64,000 nt of DNA, from contig JANBPK010001489.1 in the NCBI GenBank assembly GCA_027579435.1, positions 1 to 64,000 of the forward strand, written 5' to 3'. Below are positions 51,101 through 64,000 of this stretch, piece by piece (the stretch's first letter is position 1; the number at the start of each line of letters is the position of its first letter). This DNA comes from Candolleomyces eurysporus. Its lineage: Eukaryota > Basidiomycota > Agaricomycetes > Agaricales > Psathyrellaceae. Under the pieces are notes generated by a model. It was not told the DNA's origin and searched no databases. It worked only from the letters and a program-made list of their open reading frames with translations. The translations under genes and the position numbers were made by a program.

Positions 51101-52817
51101 CTCAAGGCTCCTGTTCCTGGGTCCCGTTTTCCCATGACCTCTCCATCGCATTTGAGGCCCTTCCGGTGCTTTGCCGCCGTCTAACCGATGCGTACCGCGT
51201 CCGCGGTGCTCGTTGGGACCTCCGCCTTCCTCACATATCGGAAAACTTGATGATTGAGGCGTTGACGTTGCCCACTGCGCTGCGGCCTTTCAACAACCAA
51301 AGACTAGAAACTTTGGGTGATGCGGCGTTGGAACTAGGCACTACTATCCATCTCCTCAACGAATACCCTAATCGGCACGAAGGTCAACTGTCCAACTTGC
51401 GCCAGCAGTTTATATCCAACAGGTACCTGCTCAACCGGGCTAGAGAGTTTGGGTTGGAACATTACATCTCTTGCGAGGTTACGTCCAACCATGCCTGGAG
51501 GTATACAATCCCCGCGGGAGAGGAAGACCAGATTTCACCGGAGAGGTATGTAATTGTGACTTACCCTCGCAGGAGCTTGCAAGATTGCATGGAAGCGTTG
51601 CTTGGGGCGAGCTTCCTCCAGGGTGGGATCCTGATGGCTCTCCGCACGGGCACGAGTTTGGGACTCAATCTCGGTGGGCCACTGCCGTGGTCGTTGCGGT
51701 ATAAACGCTCTGGAGCCGAGGTGCCAGTGACGTCTTTGTTCACCACCCTCCAGGAAAAGCTGGGATATGATTTCCACTCGAATGACCTAGTGGTCGAAGC
51801 CGTTACGCATCCATCCTTTGCCTACTCGGACAGTTCGTCTTATCAAAGACTCGAATTTTTGGGTGATGGTGAGGTCTCTTCCAACTATCCCCTCACTGTT
51901 TACTGACCTTTGGCCCAGCTTTCCTCAACCTCGTGGTTGTGCGGTATCTCTACGAGAAGTACCCAACAGCAACACCACACCAACTGACCTACCTGCGGGC
52001 CAAAGTCGTATGTTCGCCCACTCTGGCTTACCTCGCCATCACGAAACTCGACTTGCACAAGATCATCCTAGCAAATAGTATGGATCTTTGCAGAGCGATT
52101 GATCAATACGTTCCCATCCTGGAAACCCTTTCCCCCGACGAGATCGTCAAGCGCAGCTGGAAATACGACCCCCCAAAAGCCATTAGCGACGTCTTTGAGA
52201 GTGTTGTGGGGGCTGTACTGGTTGATACAGGGTACGAATATGAGAAGGCAGCAGCCGTTGTGGAGATATTGATGGAGGATGTGTTGGATGTGTTGTTCCC
52301 TTCGATGGCTACCAACCCTGTATCAGAGTTTTTGGAGTGGACGGCGAAGCAGGGATGCGAAAAGAGGTCTATAAGGCAAGTGGGATCTCTATCCTATCTT
52401 GCTGCGGGATGATTTATTGAACTCTGATCTAGCAACAAACAAAATAAGAAGCTCCCCATGGATGCGGTCAGCACGGGAGAGGGAGTGGTCGTCACGGTCC
52501 ACTCGACGGTCATTGTTGGACCTGTTTTAGCTTCAAGTCCGAATGTGGCCCGGTTCATTGCAGCTGAACGGGCGTTGACGATTTTATCCGACCCTTCGAA
52601 TCCCCTGTCCCTCGCCAAGCTATGCGACTGTCATACTTCGATGCAAGTCGATGTTGTTATGCCCGACCAAGTGTCCACTGCCACGGCGCCGACTGTGCAC
52701 GTTGCGGACGATGGGTCGGCTGAAATGGATGCGAGGGGTCAAGTAGACGTTCCAGTCGAAGTCGAAGTAGTGGAACAGGGAGCGGCGCAAGTTGACATGG
52801 AGCAAGACGATGACTGA
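48173..52817 (+). CDS. DCL: Dicer-like ribonuclease III
   Basis: Seven exons give 1,445 residues. Dicer cuts double-stranded RNA into small RNAs for RNA silencing. Domain order: DExD/H helicase with Walker A LRTGSGKT (about 39-45) and VYDECHHA (about 144); helicase C with ATSVAEEGLDFPACDLVIRF and QSRGRARS (about 449-490); Dicer dimerisation domain GAVLTYDNAMGLLNHLC to KKEAKRSVAFLAVKHLL (about 566-650); a PAZ-like stretch FPTYHAYFVDKWTRKKREA; RNase IIIa with RLETLGDAALEL (about 977) and LQDCMEALLGA; RNase IIIb with RLEFLGDAFLNL (about 1157) and SDVFESVVGA (about 1256); a weak dsRNA-binding end. The acidic metal-binding residues are kept in both RNase III domains, so the enzyme should be active. 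The intron 52376-52432 starts with GC. Confidence 0.95.
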
Positions 52818-53072
52818 ATCCAATGGCCTCGATATCGGCGAGTCCTTTGGGCACAGTCATCTTCTGGCGTGATGTTAGCGACTATTTCACCGTTCTCACT
52901 TAGATTGCTTATAGCTGCGAACATATTTAAGAGTAAAGATTTCCTTTCATGCTAGGTCTAAGGTTACGACTGTACGAATTTCCAATCCATGAATTTCTGA
53001 CGATGTATCGACGAATGTACAACAATTATGTGGCTGCCTTTGACTTTCTCTCCCACCAGCGGCTTAAACCTT

Positions 53073-54090
53073 TCATCTCATGAACATCAGGTCTGACCTC
53101 AGAACGTATTTCGTGCCCTTGAGAACTGGTGATCCTTCGTGCAACATACATTCAAACCCATGTCTGTTTTCAACTAGTGAGCAACCCCTCGAGTAATGAC
53201 AAGCAAGTAATTACCTATGCAGAAGAGCCGATCCTCGTTTGAGAGGTGGCGTTATAGTTTCACGGGGCTTTCCCCTCTGGTCTCGGTGGAAGAGTGTCTG
53301 TAGGTCGGGTAGGAATTAATCTCCAGAATCCGAGGAAGGAGATGTAGCACGCTCACCTCGCCTCCAGTAACGCCATCCTCGGTGCCGGTAAGGTATATTA
53401 AGAGTGTCCACTCTGATGTGGCTCCGGTAAGAAGATCTTTAACAGAATCGTCATAATGTGGCCTAAAACGAAAACCATTAGGACACAGCATGTAAACTCG
53501 AAAGCTTACGAACCCAAAGTACTGGCCCTGGGTATACCTGTACAACCGGATATTGGAATTGAATGAATCAGGATGCCTTGGAGCGTCATTACTTGGCGCT
53601 ATCCGACGTTTCGGCTGCACAGATGTGGGGTAAGGGAAAGATGGGAGGTGGGGAGTCAGACGAGCGTGCAGCTGCGCAGCAAAGTCCAAGGACGCGACGG
53701 AGAAGCGATCTGGTCCAGGTTTTCGACATTAAGTTGACGAGAGTGATTACCTCGGTAAAGACGAAGCTTACAATTAACCCGCTCTGCCTCATCCTTCTTG
53801 GGTGGGGGTGTCAGCTCAAGAGGCAAACTCTCGATCAACTTGACGTATTCCTTGCACTCCAATGGGGAGAAGAAGTCCTACACAACGATGGCCATACCAG
53901 GTCGATATAATTCTACCGAAAAAGATGCATTGCCTACTTCGATTATGATTATCTGGTCCTCTAGAACCGTTTGGCATTGCAACTCAGCCTTTTCTGTAAT
54001 TGGAGGAAATGTGACGGAATTGGGAGCTTTTTGCTTCGAAGAGGAAGCCGCCGCAGGTTTCTTCTGCTCTGATTTTCGTTTAGGTGCCAT
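53073..54090 (-). CDS. 2-oxoglutarate/Fe(II) oxygenase, prolyl 4-hydroxylase type
   Basis: The start at 54090 gives MAPKRKSEQKKPAAASSSKQ, a basic N-terminus that may be a nuclear signal. Then VLEDQIIIIE joined to DFFSPLECKEYVKLIESLPL, NYRFSVASLDFAAQLHARL, RLYRYTQGQYFG joined to PHYDDSVKDL (the first His-x-Asp iron ligands), SEWTLLIYLTG, then a final exon with MLHEGSPVLKGTKYVLRSDL, which supplies the distal His and the basic 2-oxoglutarate ligand. This is the P4Hc double-stranded beta-helix layout. About 270 residues over six exons; one donor (GTTCGT) is weak. The substrate is unknown; small nuclear P4H-like enzymes of this kind can hydroxylate ribosomal or other proteins. Confidence 0.86.
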
Positions 54091-54388
54091 CTGGAGCGTG
54101 AATGGCAGCCAAATCGTCGAGATTGTGGTGGACAGAAGCTGAAGACTGCAGCCTCAGCCCTGCCTCACCTCCGAGAACTATTAGAAACCTAACCCTACGC
54201 GATTTTGATGGAATGTGCTTACGCTTCGGAATCCCAACGCTTCTTGTCCCGAGAATTGATACCGCTCAGTCATGGAGCGAATGTATTTGGGATGGATCAT
54301 AGCCGACCAGCTCGCACTCTTCGCCACCATCTAGCTCAGGGATAAAACGGCGTCCGGTTGACAGAAACAGCTTCAACGGCTCCCACCG
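54091..54388. promoter_or_regulatory. Divergent promoter between the 2-OG oxygenase and CMD-like gene
   Basis: This 298-base spacer lies between divergent starts. No recognisable motif. Confidence 0.4.
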
Positions 54389-55336
54389 ATGACCAACACA
54401 GTGACAACAGCGTTCCTCAACCAGCTTAAATCGATCTACCCCACGCGATCCCCTGCTACGTCTTCGAATGGTGTGGTCTCTACTGTGTCTATCCGGTGAC
54501 TATGCTAAGTATCATCGTCAAGCAGCCAGCGCCTTCTCCACTAGTCCGTGGTATATCGTAGTTGCCGTTGCCCTCAGTGCGAGCAACAAGGCCGATGGTG
54601 TTCCTCGGGTGTTAGAGCATATGCTCAACGAGGAACTCCCCAAGGATGCTAAAGTAGAAGACCAGATGGCGCTCGCGAGGAAGCTTCGTGAGGCAGTATT
54701 CAAGTCAGGCCTCATCAGTGGATATCCAAAGGTGCAGCAAAGCACATGTCGACTTGCCTGATATTCAACGCTCACTCTTCGCAGGCCATCAATAGCTTGG
54801 TAGCACTACACGAAGCCACTCCCGAACCTCTTCGGGAAACAGAAGTTCACAGGTTCGTTGACTCTCCCCAGTCCCTTCAAATCGCTTAATCAATTGATTA
54901 TCAGGGACACCAACAAATCGTTGGCTGAATACGATGAAAAAGGGAAGATATTCTGGAACTCTGTATATGGAGATACATCCAACAACCTCTACGATATGTT
55001 ATACAAGGTGTACCCTGACCTCGGTGAGTTTCATGTCAGTGTCTGGCGCGCTCTTGTTCCCATATACTTCTTATCGCAGCCTGGTTCTCTAGAACCGTAG
55101 GCTACGGTATCACCTACGGTTCCATGGAGTACCTCTCTCCTCTCGAGACTTCATACAGCCTTGTCGCTGCTCTGATAGCTGGAGATACGCCTCAACAGAT
55201 TGCATGGCATCTAGCCGGTGCAAAGCGTTGTGGAGCGAGCTCAGAGGAGGTACAAGCAGTTCGCAGCATTGCTATCGAAGTGTCGAAACACTGCGGGATA
55301 CAGTGGAAGAATCCTGTTCCAGAGATCGATTTATAG
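54389..55336 (+). CDS. Carboxymuconolactone decarboxylase/AhpD-like protein
   Basis: The start MTNTVTTAFLNQLKSIYPTR is at 54389. Five exons give about 230 residues. Family-like parts: SPWYIVVAVALSASNKADG, LARKLREAVFKSGLISGYPK, AINSLVALHEATPEPL, then ITYGSMEYLSPLETSYSLVA, WHLAGAKRCGASSEEVQAV and EVSKHCGIQWKNPVPEIDL. This is the all-helical CMD/AhpD fold. The CxxC pair that AhpD uses for peroxide reduction is not seen, only single cysteines, so a peroxidase role is unlikely; in fungi such proteins are often annotated as AhpD-like without proof. Confidence 0.8.
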
Positions 55337-56010
55337 ACAAGCTAGACCTCTTTGTAAGGATCGTCTGCTCTCATCCATTAGAACTTTTGCATTCAACCGG
55401 CCCGTTTACTGAACTCGAGCAAGGGAGCAGTTGAACTCCATGAGAAAATGAGTTGGTCGGGAAAATGCAGGAAGTCTCTTCGGGTAAGTTTGCTCGCATG
55501 CAACTGTATGTTCGAAGGGGTTCTGACCTCGAGCAGCGCTTTTCAGAGTTGTTCCGTGCAAATTGCCTCCACACGTCATCACACGGGCGACGGGAGGGAC
55601 CACAACGAGTCTTTCTCGCCCACGACAATGCATTTCAAAGAAAGCTTCTCCCAAGCGTCTTTTCCGGTCCGCGTGGCTTCTGCGCGGTTATAGGCCTTGA
55701 TAAAACCTAATCATTCAAAATCATTCCCACATAAAGATTGAATGACCCATTTGAGGTTCACTTCTTTCCTTGCAAAGCGAGGTACAACAAGCTCTCTCAG
55801 GCTATTTCTCTCCATACAACACGCGAGGTTCATCCGGCACCTGGTGGATTTCCCCAATCAGTGCCTGGTAAACGGGTCACGCCTCATATAATTCTCCGTC
55901 GCACCTCCGGGGGAGCACAACGGGGGCAATGTGTCTCCTCTATAAGTGAGAGTAAGTGAGAGGAAAACGTACCCACCGCTTGCATACTACCCAGTTGGAA
56001 TTTCATTGCG
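55337..56010. promoter_or_regulatory. 3' UTR and xylanase promoter region
   Basis: The right half is the GH10 promoter. It has a CCAAT box at 55854-55858, a possible CreA/Mig1-type site (CCGGGG near 55907) and a TATA-like TATAAG at 55941-55946, 65 bases before the ATG. Core placement is typical of an inducible fungal hydrolase gene. No other gene is supported here. Confidence 0.5.
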
Positions 56011-58087
<2,077 letters not shown>

Positions 58088-58232
58088 AGGATTAGTTCAA
58101 ACTAATTATTGTACTTTTCTCTGCGTATTGAATCAAAATTTATGCTTTATTCATTTTCATGGTCAGAGCCCTCAAAATCCGGGAATGGAGCAGTCAAATG
58201 GGCGACTAGTATTTAGAATACTGCTACAATAT

Positions 58233-59751
58233 TCAAGAGCGCCGCCTTGGCACTGGCACGCCCGAGGCGTGGCCAAACCATATTCCAAGCAACAAAAGTG
58301 CGTTACTGACGAACAAAACGGAAGATGACAGCGTTGTCGATGGGAATACGTTCCACGAGTATTCGATTGCTGCGAGGAGGGCAAGCCTTTGGACAGTCTA
58401 TCAGCTATCGGAGATGCTGTCAAGTAGAAAAGACCCACCTCAGGACAACAGGATATCGCGTTCTCCACGCCAAGAAGGGTAGCTGTTGGGCATACCAAGA
58501 GTAGAATTGGTAATGCAAAGATCTAGCAAAAAGGATGCCAATCAGGTTCGAGGTGAACAGTACCGTCGCGATGTCTACGTAGGCTCGTCAGTACAGAACG
58601 TAGGAGTTGGAGCGGAAGCACAAACGTACAATCTGGTGTAACAACCGCCATCCCTGCGGGCAAAGACGGGAACCTCCAGCCTCGAACGAGGACGTTCCAC
58701 GCCCCACCGTCTGATCGACACCAGCGGAACCAGGCGAACGCACATAGAATCGTAAGGTGCCCGGCCAGCAGGCCAAGAGCCCATTGGGGACTGAGGAAAG
58801 TGTCTTCATCGATAAATCTCCAATTGACGGTCCATTTGTACAAGAAGACGCGGCCGAGGTTGAACGCGCCGCGAGCGTAGGCCCACGGGTTTTCTTTTAG
58901 GAAGGCGAGACCGAACACGACTTGGGTCGCTGCCATTTTCATCATACGGACGAACGTTGCAGATGGGCCTTTTTGCTTGAACTGGATCACGAGAAGAGCG
59001 GGGAGGTAGAGGAGAACGTTCATCTTCACTGACACGGCCGCACTTTGAGTATAGTGTCAGTTTCCGCCATTCAGCGAATTGTGCAAGAGCAGTAGCCATA
59101 CCTAAACAATAAACCAGAGGCGTCGTCGAAGCCGTACTGAGCTGTGAGGATTGCCAGTTGAGTCAGGAAAACAGCCCAACAATCGTTGAATAGCCGAAGC
59201 ACGAAGATGGAGTGCAGTCGTTTGCTGAGAGGGAGTAGTAGCAGGACCCAGTTCGGTACACCTCGCGCTTTCCGATATATAGCACATGTCGTGATTAATG
59301 TTGCGATGTATAGCACCCCATAAATATGTTGCGCAAGTTCCATATTCTTGCCCCCATCTGTGAGCTCGTAGAGAAGGTGGTGTATCCGAACATGGCCGGC
59401 TGGGTAACTGTTGGCGATTTTCACCATAAGAGGCGATTTCGACGGAGAAATGGGTGTTACACATACACCAGGGGTCCAGTAGGTCCAGATATCTTTGAGT
59501 AGTCGTGCTGTCCCTTCATATAGACCTCAGTTTGGATCATATACGTTTCCCAGTCGATCTCTGTGTCTGTCCAGTCGATGAGTAACTGCTCAAGAAGGCC
59601 AGCGACCGTGACACTTACAGGGAACGAAGGAAATAACGAGCTTCGTGAGGACAGCATCTCCTATGATTACAAGTGTAGCGAGTGGCCAAAAGTATTCTGG
59701 ATTCAGGAGAAGGTTACGAAGAAAGCGAAACGGCCGGTGGAGGAGGGACAT
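58233..59751 (-). CDS. ALG3: ALG3, Dol-P-Man alpha-1,3-mannosyltransferase
   Basis: ALG3 adds the first lumenal mannose to the N-glycan precursor in the ER, using Dol-P-Man (family GT58). The start at 59751 gives [21 protein letters not shown] membrane helix ends [14 protein letters not shown], with the catalytic-loop acid in TEIDWE. Then [170 protein letters not shown]. These are the conserved GT58 stretches in order. About 430 residues, about ten to eleven helices, six introns. Convergent with the xylanase gene, stops 146 bases apart. Confidence 0.94.
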
Positions 59752-59930
59752 TGCTGCTGCAAGCTGTCGTGGGAACGACGACGTAGTAGCCTCGAAAGTT
59801 AAATGATAACCGAGGTTTCGCCGTTGCAGCGATCTATCTCCTCCAAATGATCAAGAGGCCAGGTAATTTGCGAAAAATGTGATTGCAATTCTCTATGTGA
59901 AAATCTCGTTACAATACAATTGGCCCGAGT

Positions 59931-61999
59931 CTACGTAGACGTGGCAAGACTGTCTTGCCCCTCCCACAACCCACGCCAAAAGCCATCGTAATATTTGCCT
60001 TCGCTCCCTCGAGGGACGACATCAGGACCAAGGTGCTCAATCGAGTCCGATATATACTGGTTTATAAAGCCAAGCTTCGACATATTATGCGAGGCAAAAA
60101 CTTGAGCTGTCAGTTTGCCGTCGTTGTAGCCATTGGTATCCGCTGAATCCGATCCTGGATTCTGAGTATCATCGCGACGCTTCTGGGATATAAGTTGGAA
60201 ACGTTGAGAAAAATCTCGGGATGAGGTAGCAAGAGCACGCCTGCGTAATACCGGAAGGTCTTCTGCATTCAGTGTGAACGGATGATTGACGCCATGGGAA
60301 TGGCTCTCGTTCGTGCCCACTTTAGTCGAAGGTTTCCGGTAGGTGCTTGAGGGCTTTTTGTAGGGGAAGAATTGGGATGGGAGGACAGTTCCAACTGCAG
60401 ACCTGAAGCACCAACCTGGGTCTTGGTCACATCCTTCTTTCATATATGCTGCAAGTTCCGTGAGTAAGGGGTAAAGTCAAAAGAAGTAGGAAAACTAACA
60501 CCAAAAGTGCCACCCGCCTGTACGAGCAGCGTAGGTATCGACTTGGCCTCCGCAAAAGTCTTTCCGAGCCTTGTCTCCGTCATCTGGGTTCTGAGCCATA
60601 CTTTCAGGGGTTAGGGCACAAGAAAATTCGCCAACAATCATGTTACGGTGGACTTGATCTGACGCCTTTTGGAGGAACGATGAAACCGCGTCGCCAATAT
60701 CTTTTGCATGCTGGACTGCACTTTCTTGGCGATCCGAATCAGTATAGACGAAATAGGAGTGGTGATCTTGAACGGTAAAGTCGTGACGACCAGAAAGATA
60801 CTTGCTGAAACGATCCAGATCGAAACCGTCGTGGACATAGAGAGGAAATTTTGCTGCATCGGGGTCAACGGCCCTCATAGCGTCTATAGCACGGCCATCT
60901 GGACATCCGAGTTAGTACTGTCGTCCAGCAATGACCAGGTATGGACTCACAAAATCCTTCAAGTTCCCCCACATATTTTGGCTCGTTGAGAATCTCGATC
61001 CCAACGATATTGTTCACATGAACCAATTCCTTGGTAAGGTAGGTCAAAACGTTGATCGTTTTATCCACGTTTCCAGCATCACTGAACAAGTTCATCTGAC
61101 CATCAGAGACGCCTGAGTGGTCTTGGCCGTTCTGACTCCCGACCGCACCATGCAGGTCGACCAAAACGCCTAGCCCGTACATGCCTGCCATGTTGATAGC
61201 CCGCACGACTCTGCTCCAAGAGCTTCGATACACCTCGGCAACGTCTGCAAACGGCGTATCCCTGCAGAACTCTGGGCCCAGATTCCAGTAGCCAATAGGT
61301 AAACGAACAGTGTTGATCCCAATGCTCGATAGCCATTCGAAATCAGACGCTGTGATGAAGGTGTCCCAATGGCGCTCGAGAACGGCACGAGCGGATTCTA
61401 TTGAGCGCCAGCCGTGCGCGATATCGATTTCTGCGATGCCATCCCCTGCCGCACAGTCGAAAACGGATGGGGTCATCCAGCTTTCGTGAACGAACCTGGA
61501 AATTTGAATCGCATCAGCAGTTGCAAAGAATCATCTGCGTGATGATCGCTTACCAGGAACCTAAATTAACAGCTTGTTGCTGCCTATACCGGAAGATTGT
61601 AGCTGTCGCCTCGTCATAAGGCGGGAATTCTTGAAACCCAACTGGTGGTGCATCATACGGCTCGACGTTGCATACTGGATCAGACATGTCGCTGACTTTG
61701 GGAAGGAAGGTGATGCTTTGAGGTCCCATCAGGAGATGCCCAAAACCCGGATTAGCCGCTGTTTGCATGCTAGAATTCTTGGGTGCTTTGAGAGCTTCAG
61801 GAGAAGGTTTGTACGTCGCCGGCTTGACATCTATGGCTAGCAAAGCCGAGAAGAACTTGAAGGTAATGTTAACCATCGTGTAGGCCGCACGCTGCAGGGT
61901 CGACAAGCTCAGGCACCTAGTGATCGCCGTATCACTGAGAACGAAGACATTTCGACTAGTGTCAGATCTCCAGGGGGCTTCACCCTGGATCCTAGACAT
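59931..61999 (-). CDS. GH5 exo-1,3-beta-glucanase type protein
   Basis: This family acts on beta-1,3-glucan in fungal walls. The start MSRIQGEAPWRSDTSR is at 61999. A helix near residues 30-60 (TLQRAAYTMVNITFKFFSAL) could be a membrane anchor. Then ANPGFGHLLMGPQSITFLPK, TIFRYRQQQAVNLGSWFVHE, TASDFEWLSSIGINTVRLPI, GYWNLGPEF, YGLGVLVDLHGAVGSQNGQD, NNIVGIEILNEPKYVGEL with the acid/base Glu, FTVQDHHSYFVYTDSDRQ, NMIVGEFSCALTPES with the nucleophile Glu, AARTGGWHFW. A Lys/Ser-rich tail follows and ends at 59931. About 620 residues. The early helix and long C-terminus differ from simple secreted exoglucanases; relatives with this layout are probably wall- or membrane-bound. Confidence 0.88.
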
Positions 62000-63018
62000 C
62001 CTGAGTAGATGACAACATCACATTGCAATCCTGGCTGGAGCCGCGTTTGGACGTTAACGTTGAAGAGCGGCTCCCGGTGTCACAGACCTGAGCACCCTTC
62101 GGCTCTCGCGATCGCAATACAGCCGATATTGAAGGAATATGTAGCCCTTCGGTGAGCCTGAGTACATAGTACGCGAAAGATCCGAAGACGGTGTTGAGAG
62201 GAAAGTTGTGGGTGTGGCAGCGGTGAAGGCTGGATCATCCATACAAACAAACCTGGACAAACAGTACTACTCGGTTGCCATGCCGGATTAACCGATGTCC
62301 GTCTTGTCTTCACATTTCTCTGTCGCCTGCGTTCCAGCCCTAACGACCTTTGCTATTCGCGAAAGATTGGTCCAGGTACTCTCTGCACGGCGTCCGGTGG
62401 CGACCTCCAGCCATATGCTTAAACCTTTTCCATCTGTCAGTGGCGACAATGTGGAACGATTATTAGACATCAAATAACGGTGGTTTTCCTGCCGACGTTT
62501 GAGCTCTTGATGAATTTTGCTAAAGCGACTCCAAAGTGCCTGTATCAGCTTTTTAATTCATGTATGAAGTGAACGAGAGTCAGCGGCCCCCGACTGTACC
62601 CCTCCCCTTTCCCAATGAAGGTCTTGATGTCACTACCATCATCTGATAGACACCTTATTTGGGATGTAATCCCTCCGATCACGCAGAAATAGGCAGAAAC
62701 CGGCGACTTCGATACTGTCTGTCTGATAACTCTGGTGATCCATATCATTTCCTGGCGCACTTGGGAATACAATGGGAGTAGACGAGCCGCAAGCCATGCC
62801 TTTACCCCCGAGAAGACACCAACATTCGCCGGGCATCAGCAATATGGGCTTCTCTTATATACGCCTGGGGAAATGTGCTGATACCACTCTGCGTCGTTTC
62901 ATCTTTCATCTCTGGGTGGCTTCCGGACCCAGGACTGCCAGCCTCCTGGCTTTCGCCTTATCCCCTGCACCCGCCTGCCTGCTGACGAGCGCTGGTCTGC
63001 TCTAGCATTTCTCGTCAA
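62000..63018. other. Divergent intergenic region of about 1 kb
   Basis: Promoters of the GH5 gene and the membrane protein lie here. Short open frames on both strands have no family features. Confidence 0.45.
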
Positions 63019-64000
63019 TGGCGTCCGTGACAACAGATCTGCGTGCTGAACGCGCTTGCTTTGACGGGACACTTCTGTCAGCGCTCGCTTACGGTACGCA
63101 CAATTTTTGCACTATCCTGGAGTAGAGTCAGCTCAAGGTAACCTCCTTCACCGCAGGCGCCTTGTTAATGCTTTATTTCCAGCTATGCGAAAGCATGTGG
63201 CTTCGACCAAAGCGCGGGCGGGTATTCTATGGCATAGCCGCCTTTTCAGCTGCAATATTTATTCTATCGACGGTGTCAATCGGAGGGCGGTTTCGGTTTG
63301 CAGAAATGATCTACGTCGAAAACAGGAAGTTTGAGCCTGGGCCGAAGGCATGGTATTTGAGCAATACCGATCGTTGGGAGAGTGTAATGGCAATGTCCAG
63401 GTGCGTGCCCATCGTACTACTGTCTGTGAACCACATCCTCAAGTTCTTGCAGCATCATTGCAATCCCTTGGATCGGTGATTTGCTGATGGTAAGCCTGGC
63501 AAACGAAATACTCGAGCATCGAGACCCTGATATTTCGTCAAGCTCTACCGGATCCATGTCCTATGGAACTACCGATGGTGGATGGTATGCTTGCCTTGCC
63601 TCCTCTATCTTTCCAATGTCGGTGAGTGTTTTAGAACCAAGGCTGTGGCTTCGCCCGTTTCTCATGATTGTGATAGCAATCTCCATCCCATTCCTCGTCG
63701 CCTTATCACGACCACACGATCCTGAATGGTCCACTCGTGTCAAGTTGTTCAGCATATCCTACTCCGCTCTCGCAGTATCATTCAATCTGCTGGTGACCAT
63801 CCTCATCTCGGTGCGACTCTTAATGCTCCGCCGTAAGATCGAGCAGGTCCTAGGCAAGGTTCAAGCGATGTACTACAATTGCTATGCCACCATCTTCGTC
63901 GAATGCGGGGCGTTTCTCTCTCTGTGGATAACATTCTACGTCATCGTCCTCGCCCGCGGGAGTTGGATCCAAGATGCCATTTCTCTACCAACTGCATACG
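63019..64000 (+). CDS. Seven-helix membrane protein of basidiomycete type, 3' end off the window
   Basis: The start MASVTTDLRAERACFDGTLL is at 63019. Exons join to SALAYGALLMLYFQLCESMW, GIAAFSAAIFILSTVSIGGR, FRFAEMIYVENRKF, SCSIIAIPWIGDLLMLYRIH, MVCLPCLLYLSNVAISIPFL, SYSALAVSFNLLVTILISVR, LLMLRRKIEQVLGK, ATIFVECGAFLSLWITFYVI. The pattern of a first helix ending in YFQL/E, the D-x-L-L-x-YR segment and the R-x-L-M-x-RR loop is common in a large basidiomycete family of unknown function that is often placed near DUF6533 proteins in annotation. Four introns seen. The frame is open at 64000. Confidence 0.75.

Noticed and set aside
55371..55710. Overlapping frames on both strands after the CMD-like gene
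   Set aside because: Probably 3' UTR; frames mirror each other and lack domains or introns.

Overview
The window looks like nuclear DNA of a mushroom-forming basidiomycete (Agaricomycetes). Genes are dense, sit on both strands and are cut by many short introns of about 50-65 bases with GT-AG ends. The protein families also fit that group: a CBM1-GH10 xylanase, a GH5 glucanase of the exo-1,3-beta-glucanase type, a DUF6533 membrane protein, a membrane-anchored histidine acid phosphatase and a full Dicer. I saw no bacterial, organellar, viral or intact transposon sequence. No tRNA, rRNA or CRISPR array was recognised.

Left part (1-17 kb). A secreted double-psi beta-barrel (barwin/RlpA-like) protein is cut by the left edge. 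It is followed by a SERCA-type calcium pump (minus), a SIP5-like zinc-finger protein (plus), an unresolved minus-strand gene in 9.2-11.7 kb, an arrestin-domain protein (minus) and an SLC35F6-like transporter (plus). From 17.2 to 21.3 kb there is a gene-poor stretch where I can support nothing.

Middle part (21-39 kb). This is a block of housekeeping genes, several in head-to-head pairs: SHQ1 (H/ACA RNP assembly) with anthranilate synthase component I; mitochondrial ribosomal protein uS2m with the ribosome-associated Hsp70 SSB; RFC2 (clamp loader) with the large subunit of CAF-1. The RFC2/CAF-1 spacer carries three MluI cell-cycle boxes and one SCB-like site, so the two PCNA-linked S-phase genes probably share control. 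A lysine- and serine-rich unknown protein and an Fmp25-like mitochondrial RCC1 protein follow.

Right part (39-64 kb). This part holds a histidine acid phosphatase, a DUF6533 membrane protein, a small basic/acidic protein, a phosducin-like protein (PLP2) head-to-head with Dicer, a 2-oxoglutarate oxygenase head-to-head with a carboxymuconolactone-decarboxylase-like protein, the GH10 xylanase, ALG3, a GH5 glucanase, and a seven-helix membrane protein cut by the right edge.

Two cross-cutting points matter. First, every N lies beside or within a base or two of a single-base run, and in SHQ1, uS2m and FMP25 deleting the N restores the reading frame. One further run, C7 in SSB, is also one base too long. 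These look like consensus errors, not pseudogenes. Second, the intron structure is unusual in places: an apparent 2-base exon in the xylanase gene, other coding exons of 7, 10, 14, 15, 16, 20 and 21 bases, and two GC-AG introns.

Most of the window is ordinary conserved gene content. I found no new multi-gene system, and the most interesting signals concern gene structure and shared promoters.
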